DNA of 64,000 nt, taken from the NCBI RefSeq assembly GCF_000425385.1, contig NZ_KE384356.1:62001-126000 (forward strand), read 5' to 3'. Shown piece after piece: positions 17,603 through 25,408 of this stretch; within the stretch, counting starts at the first letter, position 1; each line of letters opens with the position of its first letter. The notes under the pieces were generated by a model that worked only from the letters and a program-made list of their open reading frames with translations, searched no databases and had not been told where the DNA came from. Position numbers and translations under genes: made by a program. The DNA comes from Pseudoduganella violaceinigra DSM 15887. GTDB taxonomy: Bacteria; Pseudomonadota; Gammaproteobacteria; Burkholderiales; Burkholderiaceae_D.

Positions 17603-17746
17603 AAAAGTCGGGGTCAGGTCTGTCATTTGGACACGCAGCCAACTTCTTTGATCTATTTCAATACGCAAAATCGGGCGAATTGGCATATTGAGCTACATCA
17701 AAGGTTCTAACTGGATGTCCAAATGACAGACCTGACCCCGACTTTT
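17603..17746. repeat. 31-bp perfect inverted repeat around 82 bp, REP/MITE-like
   Basis: The arms at 17603-17633 and 17716-17746 are perfect reverse complements and contain GGGGTCAGGTCTGTCATTTG. The GGGTCAG core recurs in two other palindromes of this window, near 58190 and 61608. The element fills the gap between the start of the cupin gene and the end of aqpZ. It could be a non-autonomous mobile element or a pair of opposed REP units. Confidence 0.85.
17648..17701. promoter_or_regulatory. Two FNR/Anr-like boxes upstream of the cupin gene
   Basis: TTGATCTATTTCAA (17648-17661) and TTGAGCTACATCAA (17688-17701) each differ by one base from TTGAT-N4-ATCAA. Their starts are exactly 40 bp apart. 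They lie inside the inverted repeat element and 78-131 bp upstream of the cupin start. Confidence 0.4.
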
Positions 17747-17751
17747 ATACC

Positions 17752-18441
17752 TTACTTCTGGTCGCCGCCAATGAAGCGGTAGATGGCGGCGCCGGCCGCC
17801 GCGCCCAGCAGCGGTGCGAGCCAGAACAGCCACAGCTGCGCAACCGCCCAGCCGCCCACGTACAGGGCGACGCCAGTGCTGCGCGCCGGGTTGACCGAGG
17901 TGTTGGTGACAGGAATCGAAACCAGGTGGATCAGCGTCAGGCACAGGCCGATGGCGATTGGCGCAAAGCCGGCCGGTGCGCGCTTGTCGGTGGCGCCCAG
18001 GATCACGATCAGGAAGAAGGCCGTCATCACCAGTTCCGTCAGCAGCGCGGCAACCAGGCCGTAGCCGCCCGGCGAATGCTCGGCATAGCCATTGGAGGCG
18101 AAGCCGGCCGACACGTCAAAACCGGCTTTGCCGCTGGCGATCAGGTACAGCACGCCGCCGGCAGCGATGCCGCCCAGCACCTGGGCCACGATATAGCCGG
18201 GCAGGTCCTTGGCAGGGAAGCGGCCGCCCAGGCAGAGCCCGACCGATACCGCCGGGTTCAAATGGCAGCCGGAGATATGCCCGATGGCATAGGCCATGGT
18301 CAGCACCGTCAGGCCGAAGGCCAGCGATACGCCGTGCAAGCCGATCCCCACGCCGGGGAAGGCGGCCGCCAGCACCGCGCTGCCGCAACCGCCCAGCACC
18401 AGCCAGAACGTTCCGAAGAATTCCGCACCCAGTTTTTGCAT
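17752..18441 (-). CDS. aqpZ: Aquaporin Z
   Basis: This 229-residue water channel has six membrane helices and the two NPA half-helices in [17 protein letters not shown] and [19 protein letters not shown]. The selectivity-filter Arg follows the second NPA, as in water-specific aquaporins. Start ATG 18441; the upstream 147 bases are shared with the divergent HxlR gene. Confidence 0.96.
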   Translation of the reverse strand: MQKLGAEFFGTFWLVLGGCGSAVLAAAFPGVGIGLHGVSLAFGLTVLTMAYAIGHISGCHLNPAVSVGLCLGGRFPAKDLPGYIVAQVLGGIAAGGVLYLIASGKAGFDVSAGFASNGYAEHSPGGYGLVAALLTELVMTAFFLIVILGATDKRAPAGFAPIAIGLCLTLIHLVSIPVTNTSVNPARSTGVALYVGGWAVAQLWLFWLAPLLGAAAGAAIYRFIGGDQK

Positions 18442-18588
18442 GTCTACCCTCCGTTGACTATCAGTAATTTTGAAAACAGACTAACGATAAATGGCGGAAA
18501 TGACAACGGTGTGATGTGTTGCACTGCGCAACACGGCGCCGGGGAAATTTCACTTGCGTTACCGAAGTGATTGCCATAAAGTTAATCA

Positions 18589-19083
18589 ATGAGTAAAAAT
18601 TCCTTTGCCGAGATGAATTGCCCGATCGCCCAGACCCTGGAACAGGTCGGCGAATGGTGGACCTTCGTCATCCTGCGCAATGCCTTCTGCGGCATGAGCC
18701 GCTTCCAGGATTTCCAGCGCCACCTGGGCATCAGCACCAGCATCCTGGCGCGCCGGCTGGAAAAGCTGGTGGAGAACGGCATCCTGCTGCGCCAGCCTTG
18801 CGCCGATGACGCGCGCGTCGTCCATTACCGCCTGACGGCCAAGGGCCGCGCCCTGTATCCGGTGCTGGCCGCGATGACGCTGTGGGGCGAACAATGGGCG
18901 CCGCATCCGGATGGGGCGCGCCTGACACTGGTGGACAAGGCCAGCGGCCTGCCCGTGGCCGGCGTCGGTATCCGCGCGGCGGACGGGCGCGACCTGCAGC
19001 CGGAACAGATCGAGACGGTGGCCGGTCCCGGCGCCGATGACAAGACGCACGCATTGATGCGCATACGAGAGGAGACCGCATGA
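18589..19083 (+). CDS. HxlR-family transcriptional regulator
   Basis: This 164-residue winged-helix regulator matches the HxlR pattern: CPIAQTLEQVGEWWTFVILR, then FQRHLGISTSILARRLEKLV and a wing with HYRLTAKGRALYPVL. The N-terminal Cys in MNCPIAQ is often redox-sensing in this family. It overlaps the following acyl-CoA ligase gene by four bases, so it probably controls that gene and itself, or the divergent aqpZ. Confidence 0.9.
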   Translation: MSKNSFAEMNCPIAQTLEQVGEWWTFVILRNAFCGMSRFQDFQRHLGISTSILARRLEKLVENGILLRQPCADDARVVHYRLTAKGRALYPVLAAMTLWGEQWAPHPDGARLTLVDKASGLPVAGVGIRAADGRDLQPEQIETVAGPGADDKTHALMRIREETA

Positions 19084-20780
19084 CCCCTGACAAAGTCTGG
19101 CTCAAGTCCTACCCCGAGGGCATTCCCGCCACCATCGACCCCGGCCTGTATCACTCCCTGCCGCACTTGCTGGAGGAATCGTTCACCCGCTTCGCCGAAC
19201 GCGATGCCTATGCTTGCATGGGCAGCAGCATGCGCTATCGCGAGTGGGAACGGCACTCGCGCCACCTTGCCGCCTGGCTGCAGTCGCGCGGTCTGGAGCG
19301 GAACGCGCGCGTGGCGGTCATGATGCCCAATGTGCTGCAGTACCCGGTGGCGGTGGCGGCGGTGCTGCGCGCCGGCTTCACAGTGGTTAACGTCAATCCG
19401 CTGTACACGGCGCGCGAGCTGGAGCACCAGCTGGCCGACGCCGGCGCCGAGGCGATCTTCATCCTTGAAAACTTCGCCACCACGCTGGAGAAGGTGCTGC
19501 CGCGCACGCGGGTCAAACACGTGGTGGTGGCCAGCATGGGCGATATGCTGGGCTTCGCCAAAGGCGCCCTGGTAAATTTCGTGGTGCGCAAGATGAAGAA
19601 GTTGGTGCCCGCCTTCAGCTTGCCGGGCGCCGTGCCATTCCGCGCCGCGCTGCGCGAGGGCGCCGGGCGGGAGCTCGACAAGCCGGACCTGGGGCATGAG
19701 GACGTCGCCTTCCTGCAGTACACCGGCGGCACCACCGGCTTGTCGAAAGGCGCCACCCTGACCCACCGCAATGTGATCGCGAATATGCTGCAGAACGATG
19801 CCTGGGCCGCGCCGGCCCTGCTCAATGAACGCAGTGGCAGGCAGGTGGTGACGGTGTGCGCCCTGCCGCTGTACCACATCCTGGCGCTGAACGCCTGCAT
19901 GCTGATGGGCGCGCGCTGGGGCGCGATGAACCTGCTGGTGCCGAACCCGCGCGACATGGCCGGCTTCGTCAGGGAGCTGGCGAAGTACCGCGTCCACTTC
20001 TTCCCCGGCGTGAATACCCTGTTCAATGCCTTGTTGAACCAGCCCGGCCTGGCCAAGGTCGACTTCTCGGAATTGCGCATCACCCTGGGCGGCGGCATGG
20101 CGGTGCAGCAGGCGGTCAGCGAGCGCTGGCTGCAGGCGACGGGCTGTCCGATCCTGGAAGGCTACGGACTGTCGGAGACCTCGCCGACCGCCACCTTGTG
20201 CCGCACCGACCAGAAAGGCTTCAGCGGTACCATCGGCCTGCCGGTGCCGTCCACCGAGGTGGCGATTGTGGACGACGACGGCGCGCCGCTGCCCTTCGGC
20301 GAGCCCGGAGAAATCGCCATCCGCGGCCCGCAGGTGATGGCCGGCTACTGGCGCCGGCCGGGCGAAACCACGGCCGTGATGACAGCTTCCGGCTACTTCA
20401 AGTCGGGCGATATCGGCATCATGGATGAACAGGGCTATGTGCGCATTGTCGATCGCAAGAAGGACATGATCCTGGTCTCCGGTTTCAACGTCTATCCGAC
20501 CGAAGTGGAATCCGTCGCGGCCGCGCATCCCTTGGTGCTGGAATGCGCCTGCATCGGCGTGCCCGATGCAAGTTCGGGCGAGGCGGTCAAGCTGTTCGTG
20601 GTGCGCAGGGATCCCTCGCTCACCAGCGAGCAGATGATGGAGCATTGCAGGGAACAGCTGACGGCTTACAAAAAGCCGAAGTACATCGAGTTCCGCGACA
20701 GTCTGCCCAAGTCGAATGTCGGCAAAATCCTGCGCCGCGAATTGCGGGATGATCTGCCTCAAGAAAGGGCCGCTGCGTAG
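19080..20780 (+). CDS. Long-chain fatty-acid--CoA ligase (FadD-like)
   Basis: This 566-residue ANL-superfamily enzyme activates fatty acids to acyl-CoA through an acyl-adenylate. Visible motifs are the P-loop YTGGTTGLSKGATLTHRN, GYGLSETSPTATL, the hinge region YFKSGDIGIMDEQGYVRIVD with RKKDMILVSGFNVYPTEVE, and the C-terminal catalytic Lys in KSNVGKILRREL. Length and motifs fit FadD. It is translationally coupled to the HxlR regulator. Confidence 0.93.
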   Translation: MTPDKVWLKSYPEGIPATIDPGLYHSLPHLLEESFTRFAERDAYACMGSSMRYREWERHSRHLAAWLQSRGLERNARVAVMMPNVLQYPVAVAAVLRAGFTVVNVNPLYTARELEHQLADAGAEAIFILENFATTLEKVLPRTRVKHVVVASMGDMLGFAKGALVNFVVRKMKKLVPAFSLPGAVPFRAALREGAGRELDKPDLGHEDVAFLQYTGGTTGLSKGATLTHRNVIANMLQNDAWAAPALLNERSGRQVVTVCALPLYHILALNACMLMGARWGAMNLLVPNPRDMAGFVRELAKYRVHFFPGVNTLFNALLNQPGLAKVDFSELRITLGGGMAVQQAVSERWLQATGCPILEGYGLSETSPTATLCRTDQKGFSGTIGLPVPSTEVAIVDDDGAPLPFGEPGEIAIRGPQVMAGYWRRPGETTAVMTASGYFKSGDIGIMDEQGYVRIVDRKKDMILVSGFNVYPTEVESVAAAHPLVLECACIGVPDASSGEAVKLFVVRRDPSLTSEQMMEHCREQLTAYKKPKYIEFRDSLPKSNVGKILRRELRDDLPQERAAA

Positions 20781-20875
20781 CTTCCCTTATGGGTTGCGCC
20801 TATGGAAATTCAATCGTGTCGGGGCCTATAATGGCCGTGCGCCCCGGCACGCTTTTGCCGACCTTGGAGAATTGC

Positions 20876-21061
20876 ATGAAACACTTGATCGTCGCCACCC
20901 TGGCACTCGCACTGACCGTTCCAGCCTTTGCAAAAACCACGTCCGCCAAAACCACCGCCACCCACCACAAGGCACACGCGACGGCCGGCAAGCACAAGAC
21001 TTCGGCCAAGAAAACCGCGCACCATAAAACTGCGAAAACCAGCGCCCATAAGCACGCATGA
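20876..21061 (+). CDS. Small exported Lys/His/Thr/Ala-rich protein
   Basis: This 61-residue protein starts with a signal peptide (MKHLIVATLALALTVPAFA), followed by about 42 residues made almost only of Lys, Thr, Ala and His, such as HHKAHATAGKHKTSAKK. It has no Cys. The ATG follows TTGGAGA, and a perfect TATAAT lies at 20827-20832. The stop overlaps the next gene (ATGA). The function is unknown; the mature part is strongly basic and could bind polyanions or metal ions. Confidence 0.75.
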   Translation: MKHLIVATLALALTVPAFAKTTSAKTTATHHKAHATAGKHKTSAKKTAHHKTAKTSAHKHA

Positions 21062-21822
21062 TTTTCGTCTGGGGCAGGAAGGCGGTATATAGCCCCGCCG
21101 GTTACGTCGCTGACTTCTGCCCCGTGTGCCGGGCGGCCCGTGCATTCTCCGTGCAGCGCATCGGCATGGCCTGGCATGTGTACTACATCACCCTTTCCAA
21201 AGGCGAGCTGGCCGGATACCAGCGCACCTGCTGCGACTGCGGCATGGCGCTGCCGATGGAAGCTGGCCACTACTCCCGGCTGAGCGTGGAGCAGCTGCCG
21301 CTGGCGCAGCTGGAACAGGCCACCAATCCCCATTTATCGCTACGCCACGCCGATGCGCTGGCGGCCGCAGCGCGCCTGCGCGAGGCGCCATTGCTGCTCG
21401 ATGAATCGGAGCGCCGGCGCCAGCTCGACGCTGCCCTGCGCCTGCAGGCCGACGCACTGGACGAGTATGAAGCGACGACCCGCCTGGATAAGGAAGTGTG
21501 GTGGTCGATCGGCGCGGCGTTCGCCTTTTGCGCTGCTGTCCTCACCGTGCTGCGCCAGCAAGCGCCGCAGAATATGGACACCGGTTTCATCATCGCTTTC
21601 TTTCTCAGCCTGGGCGCCGTCGCCTGGCAGTTGAGCCAGATGGGCGAACGCTTCCTGCAACGGTCCATCCTGCCCAAGCTGGCCCGTTCGCTGGCGCCAT
21701 TGCAGCCTTCCCAGACGGAGCTCGACGAAGCGTTCCAGCGCATGGGCGAGCAGGAACGCAAGCTGGCCAAGCGCATCGACAGCGCGCGCGTGCAGCAGGC
21801 TATCGCAGCCCTGCGCGGCTAA
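21058..21822 (+). CDS. Uncharacterised membrane protein with two Cys pairs
   Basis: This 254-residue protein has a compact N-terminal part with CPVC (residues 21-24) and CCDC (58-61), which looks like a zinc-ribbon. A helical region follows, then two membrane helices near 150-190 (SIGAAFAFCAAVLTVL and FIIAFFLSLGAVAWQL) and a charged C-terminal helix. I do not recognise the family. It overlaps the small Lys/His-rich gene by four bases, so the two are expressed together. Confidence 0.7.
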   Translation: MIFVWGRKAVYSPAGYVADFCPVCRAARAFSVQRIGMAWHVYYITLSKGELAGYQRTCCDCGMALPMEAGHYSRLSVEQLPLAQLEQATNPHLSLRHADALAAAARLREAPLLLDESERRRQLDAALRLQADALDEYEATTRLDKEVWWSIGAAFAFCAAVLTVLRQQAPQNMDTGFIIAFFLSLGAVAWQLSQMGERFLQRSILPKLARSLAPLQPSQTELDEAFQRMGEQERKLAKRIDSARVQQAIAALRG

Positions 21823-21924
21823 GAGGCTGTTTCAAAATGGGCGTGGCTAGGCGCAGCGACGAAGGCAGTGCGCCTGCACGGCAAGGAGCTGCAACAACGC
21901 CATGGCCATTTTGAAACGGCCTCT
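21822..21924. repeat. 103-bp element with 19-bp terminal inverted repeats (MITE-like)
   Basis: The arms at 21822-21840 and 21906-21924 match over 19 bases with one mismatch (AGAGGCtGTTTCAAAATGG). The 65-base interior has no reading frame of note. The ends coincide with the stop codons of both convergent genes, so the element may also act as a bidirectional terminator. Confidence 0.75.
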
Positions 21925-22291
21925 AAGCCAGCGCCAGCGCGTCGAGCAGCCGTTCCAGCTGCTTCAGGCGCGCTTCAACCTCCTCCACTTGCGGCGCGCT
22001 GCCGCCCATGCCGTGAAACGCCGTGTTGTGCAGCAGCGCATTGCGGAAATCCGCCAGTCCGCGCGCCTCGCGCAGCAGCGCCAGCATGCCTTCGCTGGCC
22101 TGCGGCGATTGCTGCTTCAATGCCGCCTTGATGCGGTCGATACGCTTGCCGAAGGTGAGTTTGCGGGTCTCGTCCGTGCCGATACCCCGCGCGCACAGGA
22201 TGAAAACATGCGCTTCCAGCCGGGAGAACTCGTGAATAAAGCTCCCCAGCAGCAGCTTCCAGTGAAGGTCGGACGGCAGCGTGGACATCAT
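21923..22291 (-). CDS. Uncharacterised helical protein with HEPN-like R-x4-H motif
   Basis: This 122-residue, mostly helical protein is unknown to me. The segment GLADFRNALLHNTAF contains R-x4-H in a setting like that of HEPN-domain proteins, several of which are RNases or toxins. No nucleotidyltransferase-type antitoxin partner lies beside it. Start ATG 22291, with a second ATG one codon on. Its 3' end is embedded in the MITE-like repeat. Function is not assigned. Confidence 0.6.
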   Translation of the reverse strand: MMSTLPSDLHWKLLLGSFIHEFSRLEAHVFILCARGIGTDETRKLTFGKRIDRIKAALKQQSPQASEGMLALLREARGLADFRNALLHNTAFHGMGGSAPQVEEVEARLKQLERLLDALALA

Positions 22292-22375
22292 GTGCTTGAT
22301 TCTACGCCGGCAGCCCGGCCGCTTCGGCTTTCAGAGTCGTAGCTGCGCCGCCAACCGGACATTTTTGTATCCCAG

Positions 22376-22400
22376 TGTATCTGGCGCCATGCCAGATACA
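22376..22400. promoter_or_regulatory. Palindrome upstream of the bufferin operon
   Basis: A perfect 10-bp dyad, TGTATCTGGC and GCCAGATACA with a 5-base centre, lies 90-114 bases before bufA1. A further TGTATC lies ten bases upstream at 22366-22371 in direct repeat. It could be an operator for the operon; no promoter could be fixed. Confidence 0.45.
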
Positions 22401-22489
22401 CAACTTGCGGAAACGCCGCATACCGCCGACACAAGCGATACACACTGCCCCCTTAATCTGGTCACACCTTAACCCAGGAGACCAGAAAC

Positions 22490-22753
22490 ATGAAAACCAC
22501 CTACGCAGGCATCGCCGCCACCCTCGCCATCGCACTGTGCGCCTCCGCCGCCCACGCAGAACCGAAGAAGGAAATGGAGAAGTGCTACGGCGTGGCGAAA
22601 GCCGGGCATAACGATTGCGCCGCAGGTCCGGGCACTTCGTGCGCAGCCACTTCCAAAACCGACTACCAGGGCGATGCCTGGATCCTGGTCGAAAAAGGCA
22701 CCTGCACCAGCATCAAGACCCCCAAGGGCTACGGCTCGCTGAAGGCGAAGTGA
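22490..22753 (+). CDS. bufA1: BufA1-type bufferin precursor (DUF2282)
   Basis: This 87-residue Cys-rich precursor has a signal peptide cut after AHA (residue 23). The mature part has four Cys (32, 43, 51, 72) in the DUF2282 pattern [17 protein letters not shown] and [12 protein letters not shown]. Bufferins are ribosomal peptides whose Cys are modified by a DUF692 enzyme and which help bind copper in the periplasm; this is known for the family, not shown here. The ATG follows AGGAGA. It is the first gene of the operon and overlaps the next by one base. Confidence 0.88.
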   Translation: MKTTYAGIAATLAIALCASAAHAEPKKEMEKCYGVAKAGHNDCAAGPGTSCAATSKTDYQGDAWILVEKGTCTSIKTPKGYGSLKAK

Positions 22754-23526
22754 TGCGACGCGCCGCCACCGTAGCAATCGCCCTGGCCGTCAGCCTGACC
22801 GGCGCGGCAAGCGCCGCAACCCCGGCTGCAGCGCCGACCGCTCCGCCGATCGCAAAGAACATCGTGATCGTACCGGGTGCCTATATCGACGCCTCGAGCT
22901 GGCGCGTAGTGCACGACATCCTGCGCCTGAAAGGCTACAAGGTCACCGTCGCGCAACTGCCGCACACCTCGCTCGACGACGACATCGCCATTGCCCGCAA
23001 AGCGATTTTCCAGCAGTTCGGCAACGTGCTCCTGGTCGGCAACGGTATCGGCGGCACGGTGATGTCGAACGTCGCCAGCGGCGACAAGGTCAAGGGCATG
23101 GTGTATGTGGCTGGCCTGGCGCCGGAAATCGGCGAGACCTCGCAGCAGCTGTTGTCGTCGATGCCCGGTGCCAGCGGCGACCCGCGGCCTGACCGCGGCG
23201 GCTTCCAGTACTTCGATGCCGCACGCTTTCACGCCGCGCTGGCCGCCGACCTGACGCCGAACCGCGTCAACTTCATGGCGGCCTCGCAAGTCCCGGTCAG
23301 CAATGTGCTGATGGGGACGCCGAGCTGGTTCGCCATGTGGCACCAGAAGCCGAGCTTCGGCATCGTCGCCACGCAAGACCGGCTGGTCAACCCGGAACTC
23401 CAGCGCTGGATGTACAAACGCGCCGGCGCCCAAGTGACCGAAATTGCAGCAAGCCATGCAGTGCAAGTATCGCAGCCGGAAGCGGTTGCGAAAGTAATCG
23501 AAGACGCTGCCCTCAGCGTCCTCTAA
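22753..23526 (+). CDS. Exported alpha/beta-hydrolase-like protein without catalytic Ser
   Basis: This 257-residue protein has a signal peptide and an alpha/beta-hydrolase fold of the small esterase / hydroxynitrile-lyase-like group. The nucleophile elbow, normally GHSxGG, reads VGNGIGG, so the Ser is Gly98. The acid (Asp209 in VATQDRLVNPE) and the His (His235 in SHAVQVSQP) are kept, while the oxyanion HG is PG (residues 41-42). Classical Ser hydrolysis is therefore unlikely. It sits between two bufferin precursors and starts inside the bufA1 stop codon, so it should act with them in the periplasm as a binding or scaffolding protein, or through a non-serine reaction. Confidence 0.85.
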   Translation: MRRAATVAIALAVSLTGAASAATPAAAPTAPPIAKNIVIVPGAYIDASSWRVVHDILRLKGYKVTVAQLPHTSLDDDIAIARKAIFQQFGNVLLVGNGIGGTVMSNVASGDKVKGMVYVAGLAPEIGETSQQLLSSMPGASGDPRPDRGGFQYFDAARFHAALAADLTPNRVNFMAASQVPVSNVLMGTPSWFAMWHQKPSFGIVATQDRLVNPELQRWMYKRAGAQVTEIAASHAVQVSQPEAVAKVIEDAALSVL

Positions 23527-23553
23527 TTCCACGTTAATCAAAGGAGAAATACC

Positions 23554-23823
23554 ATGTCTATCGCTACCAAAACCCGTGCTGGCCTGGCCGGCGCCGCCGC
23601 CCTGATCGCACTGTCGACCCTGTCCGCACCATCCTTCGCCGCGGAAAAAGCGAAAGAAGAACCGGGCCGCTGTTACGGCATCAATACCTGCAAGGGCACC
23701 AGCCTGTGCGCCACCGCCAAGAACGACTGCAAAGGCCTGAACCAATGCAAGGGCATCGGCGTGCTGGTGAAAACCCCGACCGAGTGCAAGGCACTGGGCG
23801 GCACCCTGACCGAAGCCAAGTAA
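23554..23823 (+). CDS. bufA2: BufA2-type bufferin precursor
   Basis: This 89-residue precursor has a signal peptide ending near Ala29-Ala30 (APSFAAE). The mature part has six Cys (40, 46, 52, 59, 65, 78), with the repeated pattern CYGINTCKG and DCKGLNQCKG typical of the second bufferin family. Both a BufA1- and a BufA2-type peptide therefore occur in one operon. The ATG follows AAAGGAGAAA. Expected role: after modification, copper binding in the periplasm. Confidence 0.85.
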   Translation: MSIATKTRAGLAGAAALIALSTLSAPSFAAEKAKEEPGRCYGINTCKGTSLCATAKNDCKGLNQCKGIGVLVKTPTECKALGGTLTEAK

Positions 23824-23843
23824 GCACCCATCGGAGACACATC

Positions 23844-24662
23844 ATGCATGCCCATCGCTTTGGCCTCGGCCTGCGCCGCGAGCACTACCGCGATTTCCTC
23901 GAAGGCGACGTCGGCGTCGATTTCGTGGAAGTGATCTCGGAGAACTTCATGGTCGCCGGCGGACAGCCGCGCGACATCCTGCGCCGGGTGCGCGAGCGCC
24001 ATCCGGTGGTGCTGCATGGTGTGTCGATGTCGCTCGGTTCCGCCGACGGCCTGCGGCCGGACTATCTGGCGCGCCTGTGCGCCCTGGTGGAGGAGATCGA
24101 ACCGATGTTCGTCTCCGACCATCTAAGCTGGTCGCGTATCGGCAGCTTCAACTCCCACGATCTGCTGCCGCTGCCTTATACAAAGGAAGCGCTCGACATC
24201 GTCTGCAACAATATCGACCAGGCGCAGGAAGCGCTGGGGCGCACCATGCTGGTCGAGAACCCGTCGAGCTACCTGCAATACGCCGAATCCACCATGATGG
24301 AATGGGAATTCATCGCCGCCATGGCCAAACGCACCGGCTGCGGCCTGCTGCTGGACGTGAACAATGTCTTCGTCAGCGCCAGCAACCACGGCTTCGACCC
24401 GCAAGATTTCCTGCGCGGGATTCCAATGCACCGGGTCTGCCAGATCCACCTCGCCGGACATAGCCAGGGCGACGGCCTGCTGATCGACACCCACGACAGC
24501 GCCATCAACGACGCCGTCTGGTCGCTGTATGCGCAGACGATCGCGCGCTGCGGCCCGGTCGCCACCATGATCGAACGCGACGGCGATATTCCGCCGCTGG
24601 GCGATCTGCTCGCCGAGCTGGATATGGCCCGCCGCCTGGCAGCGCATAAGGAGGCAGCATGA
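23844..24662 (+). CDS. bufB: BufB, DUF692/MNIO multinuclear iron oxygenase
   Basis: This 272-residue TIM-barrel enzyme belongs to DUF692 (MNIO), which oxidises Cys or other residues in peptide precursors using two or three iron ions. Likely metal ligands are His58 (LHGVS), Asp92-His93 (SDHLSW), Glu138-Asn139 (VENPSSY), Asp171 and Asn173-174 (LDVNNV), His202 and His206 (IHLAGH), Asp215 and His217 (DTHD) and Glu244 (IERDG). I chose ATG 23844 after TCGGAGAC. It is coupled to bufC by a four-base overlap and probably modifies both BufA peptides. Confidence 0.93.
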   Translation: MHAHRFGLGLRREHYRDFLEGDVGVDFVEVISENFMVAGGQPRDILRRVRERHPVVLHGVSMSLGSADGLRPDYLARLCALVEEIEPMFVSDHLSWSRIGSFNSHDLLPLPYTKEALDIVCNNIDQAQEALGRTMLVENPSSYLQYAESTMMEWEFIAAMAKRTGCGLLLDVNNVFVSASNHGFDPQDFLRGIPMHRVCQIHLAGHSQGDGLLIDTHDSAINDAVWSLYAQTIARCGPVATMIERDGDIPPLGDLLAELDMARRLAAHKEAA

Positions 24663-25408
24663 ACCTCGCCAATCTCCAGGGCAGCTTCCAGGCCATGCTG
24701 GCCGCATCGGGGCCGCTTCCCATGGCCGCCGCGCATGTTCCGGCCGGCCCTGGCCGCGCCGTCTACCAGAACAACTATCGCGCGCAGCTGGTCGGCTGCC
24801 TCGAGGAGAGCTACCCGTACCTGCGCGCCTTCATTGGCGAACCAGCGTTCCTGCACGCCGCCGCCGCGCACATCGGCCGCCGGCCGCCCCATGCCTGGAC
24901 GCTGGACGCCTACGCCGACGGATTCCACGACACACTGCAGGCGCTCTTCCCCGACAACCCTGACCTGCACGAACTGGCGTGGATCGAGCACGCGCTGGGG
25001 CAGGCCTTCGTCGGCCTCGACGCAGCCCCCGTCGCCCCGGAAGCGCTGGCGGCCATCGACTGGGACCGCGCACGCCTGCAATTGACGCCAACGGCGCACC
25101 TGCGCGCCGCCACCACCAATGCGGCAGATCTCTGGTTCGCCCTGCGCGACGGCGGTTCGCCCGAAAGCGAAATGCTGCCTGCCGCCGGCGGCCTGCTGGT
25201 CTGGCGCCGCGGCTTCGTCTCCTGCCTGCGCGCCCTGGACCCGGTCGAATACGCCGCGCTGGCCCACCTGCAGCGCGAAGGCAGCTTTGTCGGCCTGTGT
25301 GCACTGATGGTGGAACGCCTAGGCGAGGAGCAGGGAATTGCCAGCGCCGGCGCAATGCTGGCCGACTGGCTGGCGAGCGAATTGATTACAGGAGTTGAAA
25401 ATGAATGA
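24659..25408 (+). CDS. bufC: BufC, DUF2063 partner of the MNIO enzyme
   Basis: This 249-residue protein has the DUF2063 N-terminal domain, seen in VYQNNYRAQLVGCLEESYPY, followed by a second domain that resembles the MbnC/TglB-type recognition module. DUF2063 proteins form a complex with the DUF692 enzyme and help it hold the precursor. Length is normal. The start overlaps bufB (ATGA) and the end overlaps the next gene by eight bases. Confidence 0.9.
   Translation: MNLANLQGSFQAMLAASGPLPMAAAHVPAGPGRAVYQNNYRAQLVGCLEESYPYLRAFIGEPAFLHAAAAHIGRRPPHAWTLDAYADGFHDTLQALFPDNPDLHELAWIEHALGQAFVGLDAAPVAPEALAAIDWDRARLQLTPTAHLRAATTNAADLWFALRDGGSPESEMLPAAGGLLVWRRGFVSCLRALDPVEYAALAHLQREGSFVGLCALMVERLGEEQGIASAGAMLADWLASELITGVENE

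Noticed and set aside
22388..22472. Short frame (27 codons) starting in the palindrome before bufA1
   Set aside because: It has no ribosome site, its start lies inside the dyad, and the peptide has no signal or Cys pattern.
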